From Sorghum bicolor (taxonomy: Eukaryota; Streptophyta; Magnoliopsida; Poales; Poaceae): a DNA stretch of 64,000 bases. Under the pieces are notes generated by a model that did no database searches, was not told the DNA's origin, and saw only the letters and a list, made by a program, of their open reading frames with translations. The DNA lies in contig NC_012876.2 in NCBI RefSeq assembly GCF_000003195.3, positions 41,135,725 through 41,199,724 on the forward strand, in the 5' to 3' direction. Made by a program: the position numbers and the translations under genes. Below are positions 22,282 to 35,020 of the stretch, in pieces. The stretch's first letter is position 1; each line of letters begins with the position of its first letter.

Positions 22282-25200
22282 TTGTGTGTAGGTACCATTG
22301 GCATTGGAGGCTTGATTCAATTGATCCTACACTGTTCATTATATGATTGAGTCAAGTATTGAAGCTTAGTGCGCATCCAAACCCAATGCCATGACAAGAT
22401 AGTGAAGTCCAAATGTGCTACAACATACAAGTGCAAATATTTAAGTTGTGGTGATTTATTGAATTATTTGATGGCTTGCAATTACATGAGTAGAAGCTTG
22501 CAAATTAGATGATCATGAGCTAACCAAGGTATATCTTTGTTGATCACATTCTTTTGGGTGCATATGAGTTGATTGAATTGGATAAATATGCAAATGTTGC
22601 TTGCTATAAGATGATTGAATGGATTAAATGATTAGTAATCAAGTTTGGATTGATTTGGGTTGGATAAGTTCATAAGATAACATTTAGTAAGTGGATTGAA
22701 TGGATTCATGTCTTGTGAAAGTATTCAAATGAGTCTATTTCAAGTTTGATTCAATTTGAAGAAGCATAGCTCAATTGCTTGAATTCTGTCTAAACATTCA
22801 AAATCTGAGCTAGCTGAGATCAAGTCCGCGTTTGAGTGATCAAATCTTATTGGAATGGCTTGAAATTTGGTATGCATGCTGTACACTTATCATAGAAGAT
22901 GCTGTAGAAATTTTATGAGAATTGGATAAGGGATACTTCGGTTTTGGAGTAGATCTTATCAGCTATAGTGCAGCAGTTTTCAGCATATAGCAGTGGTGGA
23001 AGAATTGAAATCTGGTAGTAATCTAGAAGTCAAAAGAAGATCAAATTTTTACAGCTGCTAGATGACTCAGTAAAGCACATCGCCACCAAATTTCATAGTA
23101 TTTGGATCTGTACATTGTGAGATATGAGATATTCTTTTAAAGGTACAGAATCTGCCAGAAAAGTGACAAATATTGGATTGATCTAGAGTCACTTAAGTTG
23201 AAAGGTCGTCAAGTTGGAATTATGATTACAAGTATTTGAGGCACCTAAGTTTGGTTTTGAATTGATCTAGAAGCATGACAAGTAATGAGTAAAAGATCAT
23301 TTGATTGTGGAATGTACTTGGTGTACACATTTAGTACTCAAATTGAAGATCAAGATCAAACTCAAGATGAAGATGAAGTTTAAGTTCTAGTGACTATTGG
23401 AAATCATTTGGTAGAAAGAAAAGGACTTAAACAAGTAGAAAAAAAGGGACTTAAAAAAGGGGATTCATGGATACTCATCACATTAAGTCCGTCACTTGAA
23501 TCAATCAATCAAAGCAACTCAAGTGAGTATCAAAAATAGTTCTTTGGAGAGAGGTCAATTCTCCCTATGTGAGGGGCGTGCCGCCCGAGGAGTGGGTAAA
23601 CCAAGTGTGGTGCTTGGAAGGCTAACAAGGAAGTGGTGATCCAAAGGACATTTGAGATGCTTAGTTGAAGCAATCAAAAGGATTGATCAAGAAAGCAAGC
23701 AACAACCCAAAAGAGAGCTAGTCATGCTATTTCAAGTTGTATTCTTATTAGTTCTCTCATGCAAGCAATGATCAAAAGAAGAAGCAAGCCAACCACAACA
23801 AGATATTGCACTTGATCATAAGTGGTTCTAAATTCATATGGGTGAAGATTTGATCTATCAATTGGCATTTATAATTGGTCTTCACCAAGCTTATAGTTGG
23901 ACTTCACATTGCTATTTGGAGCTAAATTGGAACCTTATTGACTATCCTCTACTCCAAGATAGCAAAGGTATCATTGTAATGTGCATGATCATTTCATCCC
24001 TTACTAGTATGCGGTTAGAGCATATAGTACATGCTTCATAGGATCATGCATGACAAATGAAAAATTTTAAATTCATAACCTACCACTATTGCTTGAATGA
24101 TTAGTTGATCTAGTGGTATGTATATGAGTTTGTTCATGAGCTAGTGAACCCAAGTACTTGGTCTATTTTGGATTGCTAACAAGTGACAAGTACAACATTT
24201 GCAAGATAACCCTTAATGTGAGGTGTGAAAAAGCTTGTCATTGGTTCAAACCAAACTTGGAAGCTTAGGCAAATCAACATAGTTAAAGTCAACAATTAGA
24301 AGCTCATGATGATTAGAGTACAAGAACAAGACAACAATGCAAGTGGATATATAGACTTAAATGTCTCTTCAATTGGTATCCAACAAATGGTACTCATGAC
24401 GATAGCAAACAAGTGGTTCCATATTCGAAGACCTTAATTGGTAGAAGAATCTCTTATGGTATTGGACAAGATATTTCAAATGATATCACATTTATACATA
24501 TGGTATCTATCATATAAGAAGGTGGTTCCACAAGTGATCCTCAACTTTAAGTGATCATCAAGCAAAGAAAGTTCCCTCACCAACAAGATTGACAAGTGAA
24601 TGACCCATGCTATCACATAGGGGGAGTGCCCCACCAAATGGTATCAAGGTCAAAGATCCTATGTGGTATCTCAAGAGCAATTCAAGTAATGTCATTCGAA
24701 CACATATGGTAATGTCCATAAAAAATATAAGATTCAAGCCTCAACCATCTATCCCAATGCAATCCTTTGTCACAATGAGATTCACACTCTTTCGATTGGT
24801 ATCAAGTGATTTAATTGGTATCACACACCCTTTATGGAAATTGATGACAAAGGGGGAGAAGTTGGAACAAAGATATGATCATGGGAGATGTTGGACAACA
24901 AAAGATGGGAAGTTTTATGGACATGGACAAAGAGGGAGCAACATTAAGGAAAAAGTTGGATCAAAAGTCTTGGACAAAAGAGAAGCACACAAGTAGGGGG
25001 AGCAAGCTCATGAACATTGATTGTTTGCATTTGATATGTGCATACTCATGTGCTTGCTTGCATTGCATAAGTTTTAAATTCAATATGTATGCATGTGTGG
25101 TGTATGCTAGTTATAGAACTTGATTGATGAAATGATAACTAGCATGCATAGGTTGGTAGCTAGACTTGTGTTCTTAAAGTAAAGACTAGACCCTTGCTTT

Positions 25201-25511
25201 TAATGTTGATCTCACGGGGTTTCTAGTGTTTTTGTTGTCTAGCTACACATGGTGCTAAGACTCATGGTGCTAAGGATGGTGTACATGGAATGCTTCAAAT
25301 GATATCGATTTTGGTATCAAGCTAAAAAGGTTTACTCTATACACCTTAGCACTTAGTAGGGTTTTGTGGTGCTTATCCAAATCTTGACATAGAGCTTAAA
25401 TGTTGGATAAGTAGCATAAAATCCAAACCAAGTTAGCAATTTACACTTGTGTGAAGTGCTAGCTTGAAAAAGCTTAATTTCCATATCTTTGTAGAGTTGT
25501 CATCAATTACC
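22282..25511 (+). other. Non-coding 3' internal region of the gag-only element
   Basis: This 3.2 kb between gag and the polypurine tract holds no pol domain in any frame. Short ORFs (23838-24041, 24607-24996) have no recognisable motif. A purine-rich GACAAAGGGGGAGAAG block at about 24847 resembles an internal polypurine tract, and a second AGTAGGGGGAGC lies near 24992. Such blocks are common ahead of the 3' region in SIRE-like elements. Confidence 0.75.
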
Positions 25512-25525
25512 AAAAAGGGGGAGAT
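25512..25525 (+). other. Polypurine tract
   Basis: AAAAAGGGGGAGAT lies directly against the TGAAAGG start of the 3' LTR and primes plus-strand synthesis. Confidence 0.85.
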
Positions 25526-27715
25526 TGAAAGGTCCTAGTTTGGTTTTGGTAATTGAATGACAACTTAGGTGGACTAATAGTGTTTATGTGAGATACACAG
25601 GAGATTAGTCCATAGGTGATGATATGATGGAGGAGCTCATTGCATATGAGACATGACATGGAGTCATGTGACCAAGGTGGAAAAGATCAAGATGAGGCTT
25701 GGGTCGATGACCGGTTGCAAGAGTGAAGGGCAAGTTGGAGGCTTTGAAGCGAGGGACCGCGTGTGACGGTGAAGCTTGAGCAAGACTTGGCGCCGATGGA
25801 CCGAGGCAACGGTGAAGAGCAAGTGAGGTCAAGATCGATGAACCAATATGGTCACATGATGATATGAAGTGGATCATATCATTTGGTGATTGGTTGGTGC
25901 ATGTGTTGCATCAACATTGGAGGAGATGGAATGGAAAGCGCACGGCAAAGGTATAACCTAGGGCATTTCCATTTCACCGGTCATAGGTGTGTAGAGAAGT
26001 TTATGACCGGATTTAGGATAGATGGCCGTACTATCAAGAGGGGAAAACTTGTTTGCATATCGGTCATCTAGTGCCACTTGAGCGATCTAACTTTGCATAC
26101 GTGTTAGGATCAAGTGGCGTGGCAAGTTTGAGAGGCTAACTCCTTTGGGAAAATGTTTGTGAAAATGCTAACACACTTGCACATGGTCGTGTACACTTGT
26201 TGGTGTTGGCACATTTACAAAGGAGGTGGAGTTCCTAGGGTTGAGAGGGGTGTGGGTTCCTCTCTCCCTCACCGGACGCTCTGCGCGGAGGCACCGGACG
26301 CTGGTCTTTAGCGTCCGGTGTGCTGTCGGGTGCAGCAGAGTGCACCGGACGCACCGGAGAGAGTCCGGTGCTCAGCGTCCCGTGTGCGGGCGGTTTACCG
26401 ACCCTCTCTGCGCATGAGTCCGGTGAGCACCGGACGCTCAGGGTGCGTCCGGTGGCTTGCGTCCGGTGACCATGCGAGTTTGCGAAGCTCTCTGCGCACG
26501 GGTCCGGTGTGGGCTAGCTGAGCGTCCGGTGGTGCTGTGTCAGGCGCGAGCGCGTGGTAGCCGTTGGCGGCAACGGTCGAGTTCAAACGGCTAGTGACAC
26601 GTGGCTGACGCCTGAGCACCGGACGCTGGGGGTTGAGCGTCCGGTGCCCACGTGTTTTGCCCAGTAAAGGGGCAACGGCTAGTTTAGCCCTTGGGGCTAT
26701 AAATAGAAGTGGTGGCCGGCCTTGGCAAGTGCTGAGCACCCTTGGGACTTAGTGTCCATGCTTGGGGAGTGCTAGTGAAGCCTCTAACTCACATATACTT
26801 GATAGTGATCATCCGATTGTGTGAGTGAGCGATTCTAGTGCGTTGCATTGAGAGATTGCATCGAGTGGCACTAGATGTTCGTGTTGCAAGCCGGTGGTGC
26901 TTGTTACTCTTGGAGGTTGCCACCTCCTAGACGGCTTGGTGGCTTGTGACTCCGTCGAAGCACGCAAGGAGATTGTGCGGTGCTCCGGAGAAGAGATTGT
27001 GAGGGGTACGGTGCTCACCCCGCGGGGATCGCGAAGAGCAACTCTATTGGATCGTGCGTGTCATTGAGCTACCTCACTTGTGGGTAGGTTCTTGCGGCGT
27101 CCTAGTGGGGACGAGGTTCGTGTAACACCTCTTAGCCGCCGAACCACCAAGTGTTGGTCGACACAACGGGGACGTAGCTTGGTGGCAACCAAGTGAACCT
27201 CGGGAGAAAATCATCGTGTCAACTTTGTTCTTCCCGTTGGTTTGCAAATCCCTAACACAAGCTTGTTTTTACATTCATATATTTGTGCTTGTGTAGTTGC
27301 TTTTGTAACTAGTTAGCTTGTGTAGCTTGCTAGTTACCTTCTTGCTTAGTTTGTGTAGCTAAGTAGTTTGCGCTCTCTAATTTGGCATTCGTTGCCTTGT
27401 TATTGAGCTTGCTAGTGAGCTTAGGCTTTGTGCGCTTTGCCTCACTAATTTGCGTAGGAGCTCCCCCGTTTTGCAAAGTACTAGTTGCATAGGTTTGTGT
27501 GACCTTGCTCCTAGAATTGATTAGGTGAGCTCTTGCTAAGGTAGCACCTTGCTTGCTTGTTTAGAATCTTTTCAAGGTGCTAGAGAACTTAGATAGAGGG
27601 GTGTAGTCTTGGCTAGACCGATAGTTTTCATTCCGCATTTGTTTCGGTTAGCCGACGCGATAAGTTTTAGAAAGGACTATTCACCCCCCCTCTAGTCCGC
27701 CATCTCGACCCTTCA
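25526..27715 (+). repeat. 3' LTR of the gag-only element
   Basis: A 2.19-kb LTR ends CCCTTCA and is followed by TCAGT (27716-27720). The length difference from the 5' LTR is explained mainly by two deletions. One removes about 118 bp just before the motif array. The other removes one GCGTCCGGTG unit, consistent with recombination between motif copies. Confidence 0.93.
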
Positions 27716-27720
27716 TCAGT

Positions 27721-28058
27721 GCAAGTTTAGATAAATATTTCAAGCATTCCTAGCTTCTCCACTCAGATTCAGAACTGAACACAGAAAAGGGGAAACATCC
27801 TAAGCACATGGGAACAACAGCAACTGATCTAATGACAAAGATAAATATTGAGCTCTAAGAACAAGAATTCAACTGTAACAACAGCAAACGGTCCTTATAT
27901 AAAAGATGCCAAATAAAAAAAAGAAATAGCTCTAAGAACATGGCAATCATTCTTAATTAGGTATATAAATTAGGGACTGAATCTGAAAAGCAGTCCGTTA
28001 GTGTTTCCATTACAGCTGTGATGTGCAAGATGAAAGCAACTGTAACATACTGCCATAC
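27721..28058. other. No gene seen
   Basis: AT-rich sequence continuing the target of the copia-type insertion. A 25-bp stretch (CTAATGACAAAGATAAATAT and onward) at about 27829 recurs near 31242, just beyond the Del-like LTR. This points to a local duplication. Confidence 0.4.
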
Positions 28059-28429
28059 CTTTCAATGAATAAGGTCATCCCTCCATGTCCCATGATATAC
28101 ATCACCGTTACTATGAAATAGAGTCCCCAAGCCAGATCTCTTACCATACCTCCAGAGTCCATCATAAAAGCTTCTGTTACTGAAGGTTAGACTCCCTTTA
28201 ATGTTTAACAAGGTAAGATTGTTGGATTTATCAGATAAGTTGGTTAGACTCCCTACAATGTTTAACAAGGTAAGATTGTTGGATTTATCAGATAAGTTGG
28301 ATAGGACATGTGATCTGATTTCACCTTTCCTTCAGGAACACCTTCTTGGCATCTACCTCTATAAGTTCCCCCTCCATAACGTATTTCAACTATGGGGCTC
28401 CATGTATTTTCTGGTTCTCTTTCTGCATC
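28059..28429 (-). pseudogene. Two exons of a MORN-repeat gene (ARC3-like)
   Basis: The first exon (28429-28325, 35 codons) has a TTGTAG acceptor and an AAG/GTGAAA donor, and encodes TWSPIVEIRYGGGTYRGR, then CQEGVPEGK. The second (about 28196-28059) encodes LTFSNRSFYDGLWRYGK, then RSGLGTLFHSNGDVYHGTW. These are MORN repeats, Y-x-G-x-W/R units spaced by about 23 residues. The pattern resembles the C-terminal MORN part of plastid-division protein ARC3; that assignment is from memory and moderate. A nonsense change (TGA at 28064-28062, where Gly is expected) lies just before the donor AAG/GTATGG. The flanking exons of the gene are absent. It is most likely a fragment captured by a Helitron, though a broken native gene is possible. 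Confidence 0.7.
28185..28298. repeat. 57-bp tandem duplication across an exon-intron junction
   Basis: Two adjacent 57-bp units start at 28185 and 28242. They differ at two bases (CCCTTTAATG versus CCCTACAATG). On the minus strand the copy away from the exon keeps a TTGTAG acceptor, while the exon-side copy reads TTAAAG. The duplication therefore copied the splice junction of the MORN exon. Confidence 0.8.
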
Positions 28430-28562
28430 CTACAAGGAAAATGATGGATTACAGATGCTAATGCCCATAGAACATTCAGATTCATAACAAAGAGACACAA
28501 GTGCTTTCCAAATTCTAGCTGAAATGAAACATGTATTCTTCCAGAAAAGTAGAAACAGAAAA

Positions 28563-31231
28563 TGTAATACCTGATTTTAAGGACAAAATCAGATATGCAC
28601 CATATGTGAGTTTTAGAAGTCAAATCTCACATATAGCTACAAATATGGGGTAATATCAAAAGACAATGCATAAATATATAACGTACTTAGTATAAAAGAT
28701 ATAACCTTTGATAGCAAACAGCGCATAGACAACTCCAACCTTCGGGTATTAACTTCACTCTACAGGATCCAACTGACTGGTTCATCACAAGCCTAAAACA
28801 TCTCCTGAAGGGTGGAGGAAATAGCAAGAGTGAGTCCATGTCGAACTCCACAAGTATAGCAACTAGATTGTATAGCCCCCATATCTCATGATCAATGTGA
28901 CATAAATAATGTAAAGCATTAAACAATAAATAGTGAGCATATTTAACACATAAGAATCATCACCCTTAATGTAGATGTCCCCAAGGCCGCTCCTGACCAT
29001 GAGCTCGGCTAGTATACTAGTTTTACACTATGCAGAGGTTGTACATCTTTAACCATGAGTCATGATTTACCCTTTCGCCCGAGGTAGCTAATCTCTTAAC
29101 TCCTTCCTAGGGAGGTCGGCAGGGATCACTATGAAGCCTTTCAAAGGTTTCGTCTAACAAGTTAGGGCCATTAGATTCACTCGGCAGGCAGATATAGAGC
29201 CCCCCTTCCATGGCACATAACCCGCAGCCTATACACACGGACAGAGGCCACACTATACCCAACGTGTCTAGCCATTCTTACGCCATTTAAGGTAACCGCT
29301 AACAAGCTAGAAAAAGGTCCTCATACTGAGCTAAAGCCAGAGCCATTATAGCCCTCATGGTTGCACTGTTGTCCCGGGTGATCACGTACAGACAAATCAT
29401 CAAGATGCTAAAAAGTCATTTTTATCATTTATTACTTAACATTAATCTAGTCACACGATCATGGTCACAGAAATAAAATCCAAATGCTATACTTGCCTGA
29501 ATCCATTTGCTCTTAGTTCTGCTGGTCTTATTAGTTGTCCAAAGCTCTGATCTTGATCACCAAAAATTGCTCTCCATCTAAACTCGATCATCGATCACAC
29601 AAACAAGCGGAAACAAACATACACGAAGCAAACAAAGCTATAATTAGAACAGTACACCAATCATATAAAAACAGTATGAAAAGTTTATGAAACGATTCTA
29701 CGCATCACTACGATCTCACAGACATAAAGATCACGAAAAATGGAGTTAAAACTTAAAAGATATGAATTTTCTAAGATTTTGTATAGAAAAGAAATTAATT
29801 AATTAGGGTCACGAAAATAAAAGGTTTCAAACTGAGTAAATAATATTACTAACATGTAGATCTTGTGATTACGAATCCAACACAATTTGAACGGGTCAAA
29901 ACGGAATTAAAATGAATATTTTATGGCTAAAACAAATTCAGTGACAGTTTTGTAAATACAAGAAAACGTGTTCTGAGCTAAGCCGTGATGGTTTACGCTT
30001 TCAAAACAAGAAAGCACATTCCACGCATACGCTTTGGACCGCGGGTTCAAATAGCAAAAACAGGGATGACTCTTTAACAAAATCTACCCCGAAGGGGTAT
30101 CTTCTAATATCAGTCGTAGGCATGACATCTGACGGTGGAGGGCGATCCAGGGCGCTGGGCGGTGGCCGGCGGCGATCTCCCGCGGTGGGGCGCCATGGCC
30201 GACGTCACGAGCTCGCCGGAGTTCATAGAAAAACGCGCTACGGTCCACTATTCGCTAAACCGATAGCATGGGGAGACAGAGGGGGTCAACGCGAGCTTAC
30301 CAAGAGGATTTTGGAGACCCAGGGAAGGCTCGGAGGTAACTGGTGGCTCGCGACGGCGGACCGAGGGTCCTGCAGAACTTCGGCGTCGATGTGAGAACAA
30401 AAGGGCGCAATAGCGGGTTAGGGGAGGAGCTAGGTAGCTTCGTTACCTCGAAGCTATGCTCGACAAGGGCTCGAACTCGGTGGACAAGCAGCGAATCATG
30501 AAATCCCCAACGACGGCTCCTTGCTTCTCTGACGAGGTCCAGAACGGAGCCAAAACAAGAACTTAGGGCTTGGGAAATACGCGAAGGAAGGGAACGGAGG
30601 CGGTGGAGGCCCTGGTTCTACTTATTGGGCGTGTTGGCGTGTATTTTGGTAACCAATCCTGCCTAAAACGGAATCGAGCCTTTGATTCAGTAGGAGACCG
30701 GTTCAGTCATGCCGAAGAAGAAAAGGGGAAGGAAGGGAAAGGCGCTGCCACGTGGGCTCCACCGGTTAGTGAGAGAAGAAGAGGGGAAAAGGGAGGGGAA
30801 TGTCGCGGGGCTGGCCTCCAGCTGGGCTGCTGGGGAACGAGCCATCGGCTCTGGGCCGGTTCCGTGTGATGGCCAATGGGCCGAGGAAGTGAGGCGGGGC
30901 CTGCTACGCGCGCTAGGCTTAAGAGAGAAGAGTGGGCCACAAGGAAGAAAGGGGGAAGGAGAGTTTTTGTTTTTTTCATTTTTTTTCTTATTCCAAAAGC
31001 CATTTGAAACTCATTTCAAAAATCCTTTTAAATCATTTGAAATTTTGGGTTCAAATACACTCATCACAATAAATAAAATGCAAAGGCATGTACGCTCAAA
31101 CACATTGCTAACTCCTATAATAATTTTTAATTTAATGAAAAATATTATTTGTCTATATTCCATGAACACAAAAATACAAAATTAAATCATTTTAACTCTA
31201 TTTCAAAATATGCAAATTTTAGGGTGTTACA
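28563..31231 (-). mobile_element. Del/Tekay-like LTR, reverse strand
   Basis: On the minus strand it begins TGTAACACCCTAAAATTTG (31231) and ends TTAAAATCAGGTATTACA (28563). The length of 2.67 kb and the terminal sequence match Del/Tekay chromovirus LTRs. It contains a GC-rich part at about 30130-30960 that gives spurious ORFs. No internal region or second LTR is attached, so it is a solo LTR or remnant. The flanks (GAAAA on the left, AATTC on the right) do not form a target duplication, so a rearrangement at one side is likely. Confidence 0.65.
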
Positions 31232-31777
31232 AATTCAGCACTAATGACAAAGATAAATATTGAGCTAATTGTGTATGCATTGACATAATGTGAGTTAACA
31301 GAAGACACCTTTATAAAACATCCAAGTACATAAACACCCTAGATGCACAAATGTAACCGAATGAAAACCCATCTTAATACCACAAGAAAAGAGAGCGTGA
31401 GCTAGCTATGCACATGGAACGGATGAGGGAGGCTGCAGAACATTATGAGTAGCCCCAGAGGAAACTACGAGGATGATTTTGGTGCACAGTTGTTCATTTT
31501 TGGATTAGTAAACTGTGTTTGCTTCGTCAACCTATATGGAATCTGAAATCCAAATGAAAAACAAAAAGACCCCTTATCTTTGAATGTAATAAACAAAAAT
31601 CATTTTGCATGCGTTCAAGGGAAAAAAAACCCCAATATGTTGCACTTTTCTAAATTGATTTAATCTGGGCAAGCTAATTGTTTCCCCTTTATGTACAAAC
31701 AAAGAATGGAGCTTATAACAAACTATGTTAGCATAACATTCAAGATAAGAGTATGCAGGAGAGAGAGATAAACTAAC

Positions 31778-31924
31778 GAGCATCAGGGCAGCCTGGCAGG
31801 ATATTGAGTTTGAGCCACGCTTTCGAAACCTATTCATTCTATTACTCATAAATGTGACTGCAGAACTACACACGTCCATTACTTTCTCCAAAAGGAACAC
31901 ATAAGACATAACAGTATATCTGAC
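31778..31924 (-). pseudogene. Isolated exon-like segment, 49 codons
   Basis: On the minus strand a GTGCAG acceptor is followed by exactly 49 open codons and a GTTAGT donor. The translation includes SYVFLLEKVMDVCSS and FMSNRMNRFRKRGSNS. I do not recognise the family. It lies on the same strand as the MORN exons and upstream of them, so it could be an earlier exon of the same source gene. Weak evidence. Confidence 0.3.
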
Positions 31925-32824
31925 CTGCACAAATTGAAATCTAATCATTCAGTAAAATGTAGTCACCTTTTCTGTACCTATTTTCTAGACTACATATGCT
32001 GCTAGACTATAGTCTATACTGATATTTATTAGCACCACAATCTCCTACAACTAAAAAGAACAAAAATAAGACCACTAGATGGTGTGACTTTTTTTGGGTC
32101 GCTCCCGCTCCCCTACGTGCGAAACAACCGTAGCCGTATAGGAGGTGGAAGGGTGAAAATTGAAAAAAAAAAACAAGAAAGGAATCCTGATGCAAATTTA
32201 CGATAGAGAATAATATATAATCAGAGATGTGGAAGGGTGCGAAATGAAATAAGAAAAAATAAAGTATTCCTGATATGAAATTTCATCACCGTAGCACTTT
32301 CCAATCCTACGTAGCAAAAAATTCGGTCACAGGTAAGGAAAGAAAACACAATCCCTCGCCCTCGTGCGTCGTCCTGGAGTCACCCTCGCCCTCGCCCGAC
32401 ACCCTCAAAAGGAAACCCCACGCACGCAAAAGCAAACCTCACTCCTCGCCATCCAAAAGGAAACCTCACGCCTCCAATCGCTCTCCCCCTCGCGAGATCC
32501 CTCGCCCCGTGCGGCCGTGCCCCTCGCCCCCCTCGTGAGATCCCTCGCCCCCGTGCGGTCGTGCCCCTCGCCGTGCGCTACCGCGCGCCTCTCCCCGTGG
32601 ATGTGCTGCCCCGTAGCGGTAGTGGCTGGTGGCCAGCAGTAACCAGCAGACGAGCAGAGCGGATCGCGGACTGCAGCAGCCGGCTCCCTCGACTCGGCCC
32701 CTTGGCAGTTGACGGCGGTTGACTCTTGCCGGCGGCCAACAACCAAGCGTTGAAGGTAACCAGACACAAGTCTCCTCAAGATCCATACACCACGCAAAGA
32801 TTTTGTTTTCTCCTCGGATTCACA

Positions 32825-33101
32825 GGGTGTTTAGTTGCCCTTCTATTCCAGAAAAAATTTAGATTTAGCTCTATTATTTTGCATAATGGAACTAAACATC
32901 ATGTAAAAATTTTTACAAAAGGTGGTTATTCTCTATTTTAGATTTTGATCTCAAAAGGGCAAAAAAGCCAAAAGAGCCCCAAGGGTAATAAATTATGCAT
33001 TTTGGATGGAACTAAACATAATCGTGAAAATTTTGGTATTTCACATTTTATCGTTTCAAAGTAGTTGGCTTTTTGCATTTTATGGAGAACTAAACAACCC
33101 C
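32825..33101. repeat. MITE inside the Helitron
   Basis: The terminal inverted repeats are approximately GGGTGTTTAGTTGCC at the left and GAGAACTAAACAACCC at the right. The 277-bp interior is non-coding and AT-rich. A clear target duplication was not found. Confidence 0.5.
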
Positions 33102-35020
33102 TTAGACTAAATCACAATCTAATTGATGAAATTTATAGGGAAGCGCTATGCAAAGTGCCTATGTGCTTACTGCAATTTAAACAAATTTATTTGTATATGC
33201 TACTGTGTGCTACTTTATTTAGTGCCCTCATAAAAATTCTATAAATAATTTCTTTTGACATTTTGTTTCTAAATTGCAATGTACATGGAAAAGACGTGTG
33301 CTAGCACTAGCATATTTTTATTGTGGGAGAAAGCTAGCACTTATATATTTGCATTGATTTTTTTTCTACATGGAATACCCTGCGGCGAAATCCTGGCTCC
33401 GCCACTGCTTACCGACCGGATGAGCCCCGTCACTGCCCCAAGCACTAGCAGACATGCCTCCATCGATTGCATCTCAAGCTCCGCCCCATCCCAAACCGAT
33501 GCCACCCAGATTGAGCTGCTGCTCTCGTGAAGCGGGAGCTAGAAGAGCTCGTGACGTGGATCTAAAGTTTGTGATGCCAGAGTTGCTTGTGGTATCCCTG
33601 CTCTTTCCCCTATTTTTGTTTCCCTCAGATTTCCCCAATTAATTTGGTTCCTCAACTAGGGTTTGGATAGTGGTTGCTGATGATTGCATTTCCCGGCATG
33701 GCAGGTTCGTTCCTGGCACCAATGTTGAGGAAGAAAATGATCTATCCATGAACTAATAGAGCTTTGCATGTCGGTGATCTTCTGGAATTGGAGAGATCTG
33801 TTTATGTTCATTGTGTGCAGGTATTTAGTGATCTTCTGGAAGGTTTTTACTGGTTAACAATTCTTTTTTTCTTAGATAACAGTTTTTTATCACCAATCCA
33901 TGTTCACAATTCATATGCAACTACTGAAAAGTGTCACATAGATCCAGAGTCATGAGCTGCTAATGCTTGGAATGAGTCCTTGAACCATTCACAAAATATC
34001 CATATTGTAAGTTTTTTTCTTGGATGCACTTGTCTAGAATTTCATTCGAGAAGCTTTTTCCTGACTCTTATCTTCGCTCCAAAGTCCATCCTGAAGCTGA
34101 AGCCATCTAAATAGGGTTCAACGCTACTTTACTCACTGCTCAGCAAATTTGAAACCTGTTAGTTTTTTACTCCTGTTTTTATACCCTTTTGAATGCTCTT
34201 TGTGTACGAGACTGTAGGGACTCCCGGAAACAATGCTTGAAAAATAAAATTGTTATATATCACTGTTAATATTGGTGCAATAAAATGGATATTGAACAAA
34301 GAAGCATGCAAATGCAGAATCTAACTCAACCATAACTAATGCATGCCATAGGGAGTCCACTGTCCAAAAAGTACATATGATGGCTTCTTGGTGAGTTTTA
34401 CACTCTTGGTGTGGCAGCCAGTCAATCCAGGATGAATGGATATTTCAATTTCTTAGCATTTTGCCGGTGTCGATTTGTAGCACAGTAATCAGTATCATAC
34501 TCTTTGGTGTATTTTGTGTGTTTTTAGCTTTCTACCTTTGTGAAGTTGGAAATATTTATATCATTTATTCATGTGCTGATCTAAAATTTGAAATGAAAGT
34601 TCTAGATTTTTACTTCATAGCAATGGTAATAACATTATCTTAGCTTGTGCCACTAATTTAGCTTATAGATAATGAATTTCTGATTATTTTACTCGGCCTT
34701 CAGTTTTTAATTGAATTGCTTTTGCCGTAACTATTGGTAAGGACCTGTAAATATATAGTGTATTTTAACATGAGCTTGCATGGACAAATAACAAATCAAT
34801 ACAGGGTGATGGTGAGAAATAACAAAATATAGTTCTGCAGTGATTGCAAATAGCTTATAAAAATCAGAGATATGGCTCTAAATAGGAAAGTTATTTTTAT
34901 ATTGTTCATGTTATCAACCTACAACTTCTGTTGCATTAATGCCAGCCTTTTAATGTATAGTTTTCTCCTTTCTGCACTGCTATTGAGACTAACATGTATT
35001 TATGGAACAATCCAGTGCAG

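Larger units (their letters stand above)
17975..27715 (+). mobile_element. Complete gag-only copia-type element (TR-GAG type)
   Basis: A 9.7-kb element has LTRs at 17975-20301 and 25526-27715, a PBS complementary to initiator tRNA-Met, a single gag ORF, a polypurine tract, and a perfect 5-bp target duplication TCAGT (17970-17974 and 27716-27720). No protease, integrase, RT or RNase H is present; 3.2 kb after gag is non-coding. This is the layout described for terminal-repeat retrotransposons with a GAG domain. It would need pol from a full-length copia (SIRE/Maximus-like) partner. The LTRs differ by roughly one percent in the parts I compared, apart from two deletions in the 3' LTR, so insertion is recent relative to element A. 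Confidence 0.93.

Noticed and set aside
20353..25525. Hidden pol in the gag-only element
   Set aside because: None of the six frames shows protease, integrase, YVDD/YMDD-type RT or RNase H blocks in 22282-25525.
28990..29030. Possible second Helitron 3' end (CTAGT near 28995-29020)
   Set aside because: No preceding GC hairpin of the kind seen at 36870, and the site is inside the Del-like LTR.
30122..31185. ORFs in the GC-rich part near 30100-31200
   Set aside because: They lie inside the reverse-strand Del/Tekay-like LTR, whose GC-rich segment gives open frames by chance.
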